A stretch of DNA of 64,000 nt, taken from positions 26,115 to 90,114 of the forward strand of contig CAZBJW010000002.1 of NCBI GenBank assembly GCA_964492135.1. The letters run 5' to 3'. The notes under the pieces were generated by a model, which made no database searches, was not told the origin of the DNA, and was given only the letters and a program-made list of their open reading frames with translations. This DNA comes from CAYGAW01 sp964492135 (GTDB lineage: Bacteria; Chloroflexota; Anaerolineae; UBA7937; B3-Chlor). Positions 54,905-63,434 of this stretch are shown in pieces; position 1 is the stretch's first letter, and every line of letters begins with the position of its first letter. The position numbers were made by a program, and so were the translations under genes.

Positions 54905-54946
54905 GGGACTTGGTGACACCTGCATTTGCGCAGGTGCAAGTGTCCC
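54905..54946 (-). other. Two-part hairpin after the hydrolase gene
   Basis: Inner perfect stem CACCTGC / GCAGGTG with a 6-nt loop, extended by GGGACTTG pairing with CAAG-TG-TCCC. About 80 bp past the creatininase-family stop; termination or processing site. No U-run. Confidence 0.45.
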
Positions 54947-55025
54947 TTTAGGGCGATTTTGGATCTTCGGCACAGCCAGTGGAGGTGCGCCCCCCACATG
55001 CGCCTCTACTCCAAAACCGTTCATC

Positions 55026-56003
55026 TTAGCACGGCGGCCAAGCGATTGTGTAGAGGTGCTTCCCGCCATTGAGCGGGCCTTTTAGAAATTCATCCACCTC
55101 TTCCTGTGCAAAGCGCTGCGTGACCAGCGACGCGTCGGGCAATACGCCTGGCGGGAAGCGTTCCATGATATCGTCGTGCAATTTCACGATATAGTCCAGC
55201 AACGCCTCGACGCCGGGGCGGGCCTTCTCTGCATCGGCCAGGGTGGCCTTGCCCACCACGCCCTCTGGATTGCCGACGATCTCGATGGTCCCCAGCCCTG
55301 CGTGTCCGTACCAGGGGATGGCGCGCTGGTACGCGTTGGCAGCCGAATCTACGTGGCCCGGCGGCAGGAAACCGTGAAACTCGGTGTCCACTGCGTCTTC
55401 CATGTGAATCATCTCTGGGAACAGAGCAAGCGAGTACGACGTTTCGGTCTCGTCGGCGTGGACGAATGGGGTCTCGAATGGTCCCCCGTGCTCCTTGTCC
55501 TTGACGTAGGGTTGAATGGCGTAATACCAATTCAGGTTAATCAGAATGGACGGCACCTGGTACTTCTTGGCAAATCGGTGAATGGCGGTGGGGATGACGT
55601 ACTCTTGACCGTGGCCATTGAGGAGGATCTGCTTGCGGAAGCCGGTGTTCCAAAATCCTGCGATGACCGAACTCAGGTAGGCCGTGAAGGTGTCTTCATC
55701 CACGGGGACGGTCCCGGGCATGCCAATGTGGTGATACGGGTGGCTGCCAAACCAGATTGGCTGCGACACGGTGCAGCCGGTGCGCTTTGCCACCGCCTCG
55801 GCCATGCGCGTGACCAGAAAAGTATCCTCGCCGTAGCAGGCGTGCGGGCCATGCGCCTCCGTGCTGCCGACCGGGATGATGATTAGGTCATTCTCCTTCA
55901 GCCGGGCTTCGACCTCCAGCATGGTCATATTCTGAAAGTAGATGCCGTCTGCGGCGTCCATGTGTCCGCTGTCTGGCGGAATTTGCCACTTGTATTTGCT
56001 CAC
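55026..56003 (-). CDS. Creatininase-family hydrolase, 3-dehydro-scyllo-inosose hydrolase-like
   Basis: A 325-residue metal hydrolase starting at a GTG that overlaps the preceding dehydrogenase stop by 4 bp, with GGAGG upstream. Metal ligand region is GSTEAHGPH (Glu49, His51) with Asp60 in GEDTF; LLNGHGQEYV and HADETETS are further family motifs. Creatininase-like proteins include IolN, which opens the ring of a diketo-inositol in Thermotoga, and the sequence resembles that group by my reading. Alternative: hydrolysis of a cyclic diketone in phloroglucinol breakdown. Coupling with the dehydrogenase implies that enzyme makes its substrate. Confidence 0.85.
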   Translation of the reverse strand: MSKYKWQIPPDSGHMDAADGIYFQNMTMLEVEARLKENDLIIIPVGSTEAHGPHACYGEDTFLVTRMAEAVAKRTGCTVSQPIWFGSHPYHHIGMPGTVPVDEDTFTAYLSSVIAGFWNTGFRKQILLNGHGQEYVIPTAIHRFAKKYQVPSILINLNWYYAIQPYVKDKEHGGPFETPFVHADETETSYSLALFPEMIHMEDAVDTEFHGFLPPGHVDSAANAYQRAIPWYGHAGLGTIEIVGNPEGVVGKATLADAEKARPGVEALLDYIVKLHDDIMERFPPGVLPDASLVTQRFAQEEVDEFLKGPLNGGKHLYTIAWPPC

Positions 56004-57079
56004 GATAAACCTCCAGGCTTGACGATCACTTTGATAGCCCCGCCCACTCGACCAGTAAACGTGTCAAAGGCTCTGTTGATCTCGTCCAGGCTGAATCGGT
56101 GCGTGATAAGCGGCTTCAGATTCAAGCGACCGTCGGCCATCAGCGGGATTGCCCGTTCCAGGTTCCACATCCCTTCGGCCTTGGGGCCGGTGATGAGCAG
56201 ATTCCACTGGACGATCTTGTTGAGTTGGAGCGTCACCGGTTCGTGATAGACGCCGTTATACGAGATGCGCCCGTTCTTGCGCACGATCTCGAGCGCCTCA
56301 GCCGCAGGGCCCGGCTGGCCAGTGCATTCTACGACCATGTCAGCGCCGATACCATTTGTAAGCTCCGTGACCTTCTCACGCACGTCCACCTCGTGTACAT
56401 TGAGCGTGATGTCAACGCCCATCTGCCTCCCGACGGCTAGTCTTTCTTCGCGCGTACCGGTCATAATCACGCGACCCGCTCCGAGGATTTTCGCAATGCG
56501 CGCGGAAATCAAGCCCATAGCTCCCGGCCCGGTGACGACCACGGTCTCGCCAGGTCTCACCCAACCGATGCGCTCGTAACCATACATCACCGTGCCTACG
56601 GTGGTAAGCAGCGCACCTTCCTCGAATGAAATGCTGTCGGGCAATTTGTGCAGTGTGGCGTCGTGGCACGCCGCGTATTCGGCGTACCCGCCGTTAGTGC
56701 TAAAGCCGTAATGGCGGTGGCCCATTTCCAGATTCCCATAGTTCAGGCAGGTGGTATAGAGGCCGCGCAAACAGTTCTCGCAACGACCGCAGCCCTTGTG
56801 AGGCTCGGCGGCAACGCGGTCGCCCACTTTTAGTCTGATCACGTCGGGCGCGGTTGCAGCGACTACCCCGGTGAACTCGTGACCAGGAATGAACTCGCCC
56901 AATGGCGTGTAACCTTGCCAACCCCTGGCAATGATGCCTGGATCGCTCCCGCAGATGGCGACCGAGTTAACTTTTACCAGCACCTCACCTGCGCCGATTT
57001 CAGGCACGGGCACCTCGGTGACTCGCAGGTCACCATAGTCAAACAGGACAGCAGCTTTCATTGTTTTTGGGATACTCAT
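56000..57079 (-). CDS. Zinc-dependent dehydrogenase, scyllo-inosose/cyclitol dehydrogenase-like
   Basis: A 359-residue medium-chain dehydrogenase. ATG 57079 with AAGGAG 7 nt upstream is chosen over an in-frame TTG two codons earlier. Catalytic zinc Cys in AICGSDPG and His in GHEFTG; structural zinc cysteines in CGRCENCLRGLYTTC; cofactor loop GPGAMGLISAR. Translationally coupled to the creatininase-type hydrolase. Together these correspond to the IolM/IolN pair of the Thermotoga inositol route. No Gfo/Idh inositol dehydrogenase is seen in the window. Confidence 0.88.
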   Translation of the reverse strand: MSIPKTMKAAVLFDYGDLRVTEVPVPEIGAGEVLVKVNSVAICGSDPGIIARGWQGYTPLGEFIPGHEFTGVVAATAPDVIRLKVGDRVAAEPHKGCGRCENCLRGLYTTCLNYGNLEMGHRHYGFSTNGGYAEYAACHDATLHKLPDSISFEEGALLTTVGTVMYGYERIGWVRPGETVVVTGPGAMGLISARIAKILGAGRVIMTGTREERLAVGRQMGVDITLNVHEVDVREKVTELTNGIGADMVVECTGQPGPAAEALEIVRKNGRISYNGVYHEPVTLQLNKIVQWNLLITGPKAEGMWNLERAIPLMADGRLNLKPLITHRFSLDEINRAFDTFTGRVGGAIKVIVKPGGLS

Positions 57080-57307
57080 CAGCAACTCCTTTTTATATTT
57101 CTGACCATTATCGTCCCAATACGAAGACCCGCCGCTGGGAGCTCAGCCTGTCCCGGCCATCATCAAAAACGGCTTCCACAACTTTCCGATAATCTTGACC
57201 TCCCAGACAGATGATGCAACCAAAGTCGGACAGGCCCTTTCGGCAGCCTGTTCTTTCAGCGCGCTGATGGCTATCGGATTCGTGGCCGGTTTCTTGAAGG
57301 TTATGCC

Positions 57308-57742
57308 CTAGTCTGCGACTACAGCTACGGCAGCCAGTTCGACCACCAGACGGTCATCTGTCGCCAGGCGGGTTACCTCAACTGTCGTGCTGGTCGCTCG
57401 ATGGTCGCCCATATATTCGCCCATCACTTTGTTGATGGCATCCTGATTTTTTTCGATGTCACAGATAAAACGGAAAAGTTGCACGATGTCGGCCAAATCC
57501 CCCCCCGCAGCCTGGAGAACCTTGCGCAGGTTTACCATTGCCATCTTGGTTTGTTCCCCAGGATCTAGAGGGATATGTTCAAAATCAGATTTAATGTGTG
57601 GATGATGGTGATAGACGGGTGCTGCGGTGACGCCGGCCACGTAGACGGTGGCCCCTGACCGCACCTTTATGGCGGGAGTATACGGCATATTGTAGACCGG
57701 GTCATTCTCCTCAGTGTGGATCAGTTCAAGGCGATCGCTCAT
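57308..57742 (-). CDS. RidA family (reactive imine/enamine deaminase)
   Basis: A 144-residue RidA/YjgF-type protein forming trimers in the cytoplasm. AGGAGG precedes the ATG. Segments ATVYVAGVTAAP, MVNLRKVLQAAGGDLADIVQ and a C-terminal VELAAVAVV match the family; the usual Arg near position 105 is replaced or shifted (TTVEVTRLATDD), so classic 2-aminoacrylate deaminase activity is uncertain. Divergent RidA proteins often occur in catabolic operons and hydrolyse pathway imines or enols. Confidence 0.82.
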   Translation of the reverse strand: MSDRLELIHTEENDPVYNMPYTPAIKVRSGATVYVAGVTAAPVYHHHPHIKSDFEHIPLDPGEQTKMAMVNLRKVLQAAGGDLADIVQLFRFICDIEKNQDAINKVMGEYMGDHRATSTTVEVTRLATDDRLVVELAAVAVVAD

Positions 57743-58162
57743 TTCGCCCTCCTGGTGAGAGGCTTGGCAGCATCTGCGTAGCGGCGGTCGTTGAACGCAG
57801 ACCGAGAGTGCGGCGTGCGTAGAGTTATGGGAGAGCCAGGCGTAGAATTGCCGCAGGATCAGCCTCGGACCACGGGAACGCTGGATAATTCCGGCATCCG
57901 CAAGACAGGATAGAATACTTCACATTGAGCAGGAGTAGAACCTTGCCTAACACGATGCCCGCCTGATCTTCGTGCCGCCGGAGTATCAGACGTTTCCAGG
58001 CCATGGTGGTCCATGAACCGTTTGAGCTGGCTCTGTTACTCGTACTTCCCACTGGGTTGCCAGACAATCGGTTGGTTGAAGGGAAACTGTGCTCCCGGCA
58101 GCATGTCGTTCTCCTTCCACCTCCTCCCCGGCCCGGATGGACGTAGCCCCATGGCCTGGTGT
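57743..58162. other. Region without a confident gene
   Basis: A minus-strand open frame at 57825-58067 has no recognisable family and no good start. I see no terminator. Probably a gene remnant. Confidence 0.3.
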
Positions 58163-58645
58163 TTAGACAGCTGTATCTTCCATCTTGAGTGAGGTGGAGA
58201 TAGTCACACAGCCCTCAATCGTCCGAGCGACCGGACAACGATCAGCGTGGAAACTGTGAACACGCTCAGCAACTTCGCGCTTGTCCCGATCAGCCTTTAG
58301 GTGGTACGTCACGTGAATACGCCGGATAACGAGTATGTTGCCTTCCTTCCCAATCTCACCGATAGCCTCGGAAGTGAGACGACCGCCACTTGCCGGAATG
58401 CCGCGCGCCTCCAGCGCGCCCCCGAAGGTGCCAGTCAGTCAACCTGCGGTCGCAGCCACCACATAATCAAGCGTGGTGGCGTGCGGCTCCTGGGTAGTTG
58501 TATCTACCCCATAGTGCTCTGCTACCTCCGAGTGAAGCCCAAAGAGTACTGGTTGCTTGTCCACTGGAAGATAGGCACGGCGCAAGGCGCCCTTCACACG
58601 CTCAATCCGGATTATTGATTTGTACACGATATCATTCGGCATCAT
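58163..58645 (-). CDS. OsmC/Ohr-family protein with in-frame UGA, probable selenoprotein
   Basis: A 160-residue thiol-peroxidase-type protein that reads continuously only if TGA 58439-58441 is translated. Upstream the frame gives HATTLDYVVAATAG, downstream LTGTFGGALEARGIP, then VIRRIHVTYHL and DRCPVARTIEGC to the TAA at 58163. In OsmC proteins the residue at the UGA position is the reactive cysteine at a helix start, and the second cysteine is that of DRCPV, so Sec-for-Cys is the natural reading. A 6-bp GCGCGC stem with a 5-nt UGGAG loop begins 19 nt after UGA (58403-58419), compatible with a bacterial SECIS. GAGGTGA precedes tandem ATG codons. Alternative: a pseudogene with one nonsense mutation. 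Confidence 0.75.
58403..58419 (-). promoter_or_regulatory. Candidate bacterial SECIS element
   Basis: Perfect GCGCGC/GCGCGC stem, loop UGGAG. The loop starts 25 nt after the UGA and has G as its second base, as in the bacterial SECIS consensus I recall. The stem is GC-rich and could be coincidental. Confidence 0.5.
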
Positions 58646-58689
58646 TCACCTCATTTTGAACAATGCTGGCACGCACGAGGGATCTGCAC

Positions 58690-59622
58690 CTAGAAGTTTA
58701 CGGCATCTATCCCCTTGAGACCCAACATCTCACGGGCCTCATCCGGGGTTGCAATTTCCCGCTCGAACTCAGCGGCAATCCGCTTGACCTTCTCGACCAG
58801 GTCGACATTGGTCGCCAGGACTCTCCGTCGGACGAAGATGTTGTCTTCCAGCCCAACACGCACGTGCCCGCCCATCATAATAGCCATCGCAGCCATGTTG
58901 AACTCCATCGGGTACCCCACACCAATCACTGACCAGCGGTAATTCTCTGGGCCAAACAGACGGTCGGCAGTCTGCTTCATCGTGATCAGGTCTTCGGGAG
59001 TTGCAGCCAAACCACCCAACACGCCAAGCACAAACTGAATCCAATAAGGAGGCTCAACCAGGCCAGACTTTTCCATGGATTTCAAGTTGTAGAGGTGCCC
59101 TACGTCATAAGCCTCAAACTCCGGCTTGACGTTTTTCTCCCTCATCGTATTGGCGAAGACTTCCATATCACCAAAGGTATTACGGAAAATGAAGTCCTTG
59201 GTGCCTTCGACGTAACCTTGTTCCCAATCAAACTGCCAATCCTCTGGGCTGTAACGACGTGCAACCGGGTGCATGGAAAAGTTCATCGAACCCAGGTTGA
59301 AGGAAGCCAGCTCTGGCTGGCACGACGCAGCCCCCCGTAAGCGTTCCTGGGGCGTCATACCCATACCGCCACCGGTTGAGATGCATATAACCACATCGCA
59401 ACCTCCTTTGATACGGGTCACGATCTTACGGACGATTTCTGGGTCTGAGGAAGGGTGTCCGTTCTCAGGGTCACGAGCATGGATGTGGACCGCTGTAGAG
59501 CCGGCCTTAGCGCAAGCGATAGCGTCGTCAGCGATGCCCTCGATTGTGTATGCCAGATGTGGGGTCTGGGTCGGTACGGTGATCGCCCCGGTGAGCGCTG
59601 CTGTGAGAATCATTTTTTCCAT
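58690..59622 (-). CDS. Beta-keto acid cleavage enzyme (BKACE family)
   Basis: A 310-residue zinc enzyme of the 3-keto-5-aminohexanoate cleavage enzyme (Kce) family, which transfers acetyl-CoA to a beta-keto acid and releases acetoacetate. ATG 59622 follows GGGAGG. Zinc ligands His46 and His48 (VHIHARD) match Kce numbering exactly; the third is Glu259 in HVRVGLED. The lysine-specific residues cannot be judged here. In the present block it may cleave a linear beta-diketo acid produced by ring hydrolysis, as the BKACE-type triacetate enzyme does in phloroglucinol degradation. Confidence 0.88.
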   Translation of the reverse strand: MEKMILTAALTGAITVPTQTPHLAYTIEGIADDAIACAKAGSTAVHIHARDPENGHPSSDPEIVRKIVTRIKGGCDVVICISTGGGMGMTPQERLRGAASCQPELASFNLGSMNFSMHPVARRYSPEDWQFDWEQGYVEGTKDFIFRNTFGDMEVFANTMREKNVKPEFEAYDVGHLYNLKSMEKSGLVEPPYWIQFVLGVLGGLAATPEDLITMKQTADRLFGPENYRWSVIGVGYPMEFNMAAMAIMMGGHVRVGLEDNIFVRRRVLATNVDLVEKVKRIAAEFEREIATPDEAREMLGLKGIDAVNF

Positions 59623-59624
59623 AT

Positions 59625-59812
59625 GCAACCTCCCGTGCCCAAGAGTTGGCGTAGGTTCGCTCAAGCATCAGAATGGTCGTGTCCCCCTCGATGATTCCGA
59701 TGATGGCCATGCACAGCTCATCGATTGGAGAGGCCAGACCGAGGGATATCTCATCCAAGATGATAAAATCCGGCATGGCCATCAGTGCCCGGTCGAAGGC
59801 CAGCGATTATTG
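59625..59812 (-). pseudogene. livF fragment (branched-chain amino-acid ABC ATPase)
   Basis: Minus-strand frame reading LAFDRALMAMPDFIILDEIS then LGLASPIDEL matches the region after the ABC signature through Walker B of LivF. A stop lies in the degenerate signature (AGKQ-stop) and the frame then deteriorates after TTILMLER. Lies between the BKACE and transhydroxylase genes. Confidence 0.65.
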
Positions 59813-59836
59813 CTTGCCTGCCGCTGCAACCGACCT

Positions 59837-60673
59837 TCACAGAAAGATGGCGCCGACGTTTATGCTGTCCTCCAGTTCTACGCTGAGCTCCTGGATCGGA
59901 TATCCAGGATACTCTACCTCCAAGCCATACTCGCCGCTGTTCTCTTCGAGATCGTCGATCTTGAAATCCCCATAATTGTTGGTCACGGCTGTTGCGATTA
60001 CCCTCCCAGCACCATTCCTCAATGTGATCCTTGCCCCCTCGGCACACTCATCGATATCTTCCAAAGCCACGCTACCGGCAATGAAGCACTTGGTATACCG
60101 ATACAGGTTCTTGTAGTATACGCGAGGCCCTGTTTGGTATTGGGGCTGGTAGACTTCTAGTGCCTCGGATTCTTTGAGTTTCTGCATTTCAGAGTCTTCG
60201 ATATGGACGATGCGTAAGGCTCCGGTCGGACAGGCCTGAACACACCTTGGCTGTTCCCACCCGTCGTCTAAGAGATGAACACAAAGGGTACACTTTTGTG
60301 GTACCGCTTTCTCCTCGTTCCACCAGATCGCGCCGTAGGGACACATGTCGAGAATGTCCTTTCGTCCTCTGGCCTTTTCCGGATCTATCAGGACGATACC
60401 ATCGTCCCTCTTGTATACGGCCCCGCCATTTGATTCCATGACGCAGGGGGCATCATCGCAGTGCATGCACGGTGTAGGTAGGTAGGCAACGTCTACTATG
60501 GAGTATTGGCCTCTTTCCTTGCGCTGGACGTCCATCCACCTATGACCATGTCTGGGTTGGGCCAACGAATAGGGCGGAAAATCATTCTCCCAATATTCGT
60601 CCTTGCAGGCCAGGAAACAGTTGTTGCAATCGTGACATTTCGCGACATCGATGATCAGGTTCCACTTGTTCAT
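59837..60673 (-). CDS. Transhydroxylase-type iron-sulfur subunit with C-terminal transthyretin-like domain
   Basis: A 278-residue beta subunit. ATG 60673 overlaps the alpha-subunit stop by 4 bp. Four-cysteine ferredoxin motifs appear as CHDCNNCFLAC, CMHCDDAPC, CPYGAIWW, CTLC and CVQACP, enough for three 4Fe-4S clusters. The last 75 residues form a beta domain (ARITLRNGAGRVIATAVTNN). This is the same two-part layout as the beta subunit of pyrogallol-phloroglucinol transhydroxylase from Pelobacter, of nearly the same length. No twin-arginine or other export signal is seen, so the complex is cytoplasmic. Confidence 0.88.
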   Translation of the reverse strand: MNKWNLIIDVAKCHDCNNCFLACKDEYWENDFPPYSLAQPRHGHRWMDVQRKERGQYSIVDVAYLPTPCMHCDDAPCVMESNGGAVYKRDDGIVLIDPEKARGRKDILDMCPYGAIWWNEEKAVPQKCTLCVHLLDDGWEQPRCVQACPTGALRIVHIEDSEMQKLKESEALEVYQPQYQTGPRVYYKNLYRYTKCFIAGSVALEDIDECAEGARITLRNGAGRVIATAVTNNYGDFKIDDLEENSGEYGLEVEYPGYPIQELSVELEDSINVGAIFL

Positions 60674-63249
60674 GTTATCTCTCCTTCGCACCTTTCCACT
60701 TCCACAAGACACGAGTTGGGGGCCTGGCCGCACGAATTCTTGGTGATGTAACGGCCTGGAGTCAGGAGATTGATGCATCCCCTTCGATCTGCTGACTCCC
60801 CAGGCTTGCCCAGGGGATCGTAGTCTGCGCAGGATTCATAGGAGTGAACCGTGCCGGGAAGGAGACGCTCGGTCACCTGCGCCGCGCAGATGACCGCTCC
60901 CCGATCGTTGAAGACCCTGACCAGGTCGTTTTCCTTGATCCCTCTCATTTCGGCATCCTTGGTGTTGATCCTTATGATCCAGTAGTAGTAACCGTCCTCT
61001 TTCAGGAAGCGGTGATCCTTGACCTCGTTGACCCAGCTCTCCTTGGCATCGCCCATAGTGTGAAAGCTGAATCGGGGATGCGGAGATATCAACTGCAAGG
61101 GATAGTTGGCATAAAGCTCCGTCGTGTGATGCCCCTCCCAGGACGGAATGTATTTGGGTATGACAGGCCTCTCTTCATCTTCAGGGTCAAACTTCTTGAG
61201 GCTGGAAGACTCGAACTCTATCAGACCCGACGTCGTCTGAAGTCCCTTGCCGAATTCTTCCTGGGATTCAGGATGGGGTCCCCAGTCCGGCGTGTCTCTT
61301 CTTCTATCTTCGACAAACCACCTTAGGGCGGGCGTCGGTTCGTAATCCTCTGGCAGGGGGACGACAAAGTAGCCCTTCTGGAAGAAATCATCCCACGAGA
61401 TGTATTTGGGTAGATCACTGCAGTCAAACACGCGTCTGACCCAACCGAGTTCGGTCAGACCACCCTCGGTATAGATGTCGTAGAAACCCAGTTTCTCGGC
61501 CAAGCGACAGAAGATATCGTAGTCTGATTTCGATTCTCCCAGGGGCTCGATGCATTTCTTCTGCAAACTGATGACTCTGTGGTTGACCTGGCAGGTGGAA
61601 TCAGGGATATACCCGAGACAACCGGCGAATTCGCTAATGTCCCATCGTTCAAAATTGGTGCAGGCCGGCAATATGATGTCGGCGAACCTGGTTTCGCCCT
61701 CGAACCAGATGGACTGGTTTACCACAAACGGCAGCCTTTCGGTCCTGTAGGCCTTGACGTACCGATTGGTCTCATTCATGGTACCGATGAACGAGCCGCC
61801 GTACCGATAGTACATTTGGATCTCCGGGTAGCCGTCCGCCGGATACTTGTATTTGTGGAACTGGGCCTCAATAGACGAGCCACAGAATCCCTTTCCTCTC
61901 CACTCATACTTACCGTCGAGGATGCATTCCGGTATCTTGAGCCTGGGAATGTGCTGCCCCATGGGAGCGTTTATACTAGAACGGGTGGGCTGTACCTGCA
62001 TCCGATAGACCCAGCGATAACCGGCTGCAGTATTGTCCACATCGCCGGACATCCCTCCCTCAGCATAACCTGGAAAAAGAAACTCCGAGTTGTGCGGCGC
62101 CCCCTGCGTTGTTCCCCAGATGTTGATGCCTGGTTTCCCCAGACCCTGCATAGCCTGAAGACTGATCATAAGGCGGGACCATTCTCCTCCGGTTGCGGCC
62201 CTGCAAGCGCCTCCCCAGCCACCCAGGCCACCTGCGGCCAGCATGGTCTTCTTGGTTCCCCATTCTCTGGCCAAGGCCTTGATCTCTCTTGCAGGGACGG
62301 TGCTTTCTTTTTCTGCCCACTCGGGCGTCTTGGGTATCCCGTCTTCCTTGCCCAGGATATAGCCTTTCCATTTGTCAAAACCCACGGTTCGGGTCTTGAT
62401 GTATTCCTTGTCGTAGAGATCTTCGGTTATCCAAACATAGCCGATGGCACAGGCAATAGCATTGTCTGTGCCCGGCCTCGGAGCAAACCATTTGTCAGCG
62501 AACATGCCGGCCGTATGATTATAGAAGGGGTCGATGAAGATCATTTTGACCCCTAGCTCCTGCAGCCACTGACGACGGCACGTGCTCTCGAAGGCAGAGT
62601 AGATCCCGCCGGTGGTTTCCGGGTCGCTTGACCAGAATACGATCATTTCGGTGTTCTTGAGCGCGTCTTCCAGCAGATCGTACTGTTCCGAAATACCAAG
62701 CCTGTGGCTGAATCCCCATTGATGCATGCCGCCCCAGTGCCAGCCCTCCCAGCTATCTGGGTTGTGATCTGCATAGGTATAGCCAACAAGATTTATGAAC
62801 CTAAAGTATGCGCTGTGACGGTAGCCCACATGTCCCCATAAATGATGAGACGACGGGGTGGTCAGAATAGCGGCCGGACCATATTCTCGTTTAATCCGCT
62901 TGATCTCGCTGGTGACGATGTCCGCAGCCTCGTCCCAACCGATGCGCTCATAACCCGAGGTGCCCCGGTTTTCACAGTTGCGTTTGCCGTTGGGGTCGAA
63001 ATCGACCCGCTTGAGGGGATATAACAATCTTGTTGGCGAATAGATCATTGAACGCCAGGCAAACGAATAAGGGGAGAGCGTGGTCTTTCGGGGTGGAGAA
63101 AACTTCCTGCCTCTTGCATTGATAACCCAGGATGGCGCGTCACTATCATCGAATTCCGTTGGCGTAATACGTATTATCCTGTCGTCTTGTACATAAACAA
63201 AGACCGGTCCACCCGTTGTCCCGTTGGTCAACCTCTCTATCTTTCCCAT
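60670..63249 (-). CDS. Molybdopterin oxidoreductase, pyrogallol-phloroglucinol transhydroxylase-like alpha subunit
   Basis: An 859-residue DMSO-reductase-family enzyme starting after GGAGGAGGGG. It lacks the N-terminal iron-sulfur motif, as does transhydroxylase. Using active-site residues of the Pelobacter enzyme as I recall them (His144, Asp174, Ser175 as Mo ligand, Tyr404), the equivalents His135, Asp165, Ser166 (HNPDSWEG) and Tyr395 (FPGYAEGG) occur at one constant offset of nine. It would swap hydroxyl groups on a trihydroxybenzene ring without net redox. Its partner is the adjacent beta subunit. Substrate may be pyrogallol or a related polyphenol, or something else for an outlying member. 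Confidence 0.87.
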   Translation of the reverse strand: MGKIERLTNGTTGGPVFVYVQDDRIIRITPTEFDDSDAPSWVINARGRKFSPPRKTTLSPYSFAWRSMIYSPTRLLYPLKRVDFDPNGKRNCENRGTSGYERIGWDEAADIVTSEIKRIKREYGPAAILTTPSSHHLWGHVGYRHSAYFRFINLVGYTYADHNPDSWEGWHWGGMHQWGFSHRLGISEQYDLLEDALKNTEMIVFWSSDPETTGGIYSAFESTCRRQWLQELGVKMIFIDPFYNHTAGMFADKWFAPRPGTDNAIACAIGYVWITEDLYDKEYIKTRTVGFDKWKGYILGKEDGIPKTPEWAEKESTVPAREIKALAREWGTKKTMLAAGGLGGWGGACRAATGGEWSRLMISLQAMQGLGKPGINIWGTTQGAPHNSEFLFPGYAEGGMSGDVDNTAAGYRWVYRMQVQPTRSSINAPMGQHIPRLKIPECILDGKYEWRGKGFCGSSIEAQFHKYKYPADGYPEIQMYYRYGGSFIGTMNETNRYVKAYRTERLPFVVNQSIWFEGETRFADIILPACTNFERWDISEFAGCLGYIPDSTCQVNHRVISLQKKCIEPLGESKSDYDIFCRLAEKLGFYDIYTEGGLTELGWVRRVFDCSDLPKYISWDDFFQKGYFVVPLPEDYEPTPALRWFVEDRRRDTPDWGPHPESQEEFGKGLQTTSGLIEFESSSLKKFDPEDEERPVIPKYIPSWEGHHTTELYANYPLQLISPHPRFSFHTMGDAKESWVNEVKDHRFLKEDGYYYWIIRINTKDAEMRGIKENDLVRVFNDRGAVICAAQVTERLLPGTVHSYESCADYDPLGKPGESADRRGCINLLTPGRYITKNSCGQAPNSCLVEVERCEGEIT

Positions 63250-63434
63250 GTCCCCTCCTCCTTCCGATAAAGAAAAATCTATAAACCTTGGTTGTCAATC
63301 CCGAGCAATTTCAGGAAGCTGCCACTGAGAAGAAAAGGTGCCTAGGGTTTGCTCTTGAAGCCTATGTTGGTCCTGCAGCATTTCTCCATACTTTGCAGCA
63401 ATTAGAGAGCGCTGCTCGTTGTGCCCGCGTATCG

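Noticed and set aside
55176..55886. 236-residue forward frame opposite the creatininase-family gene
   Set aside because: Antisense shadow; no domain and no ribosome site.
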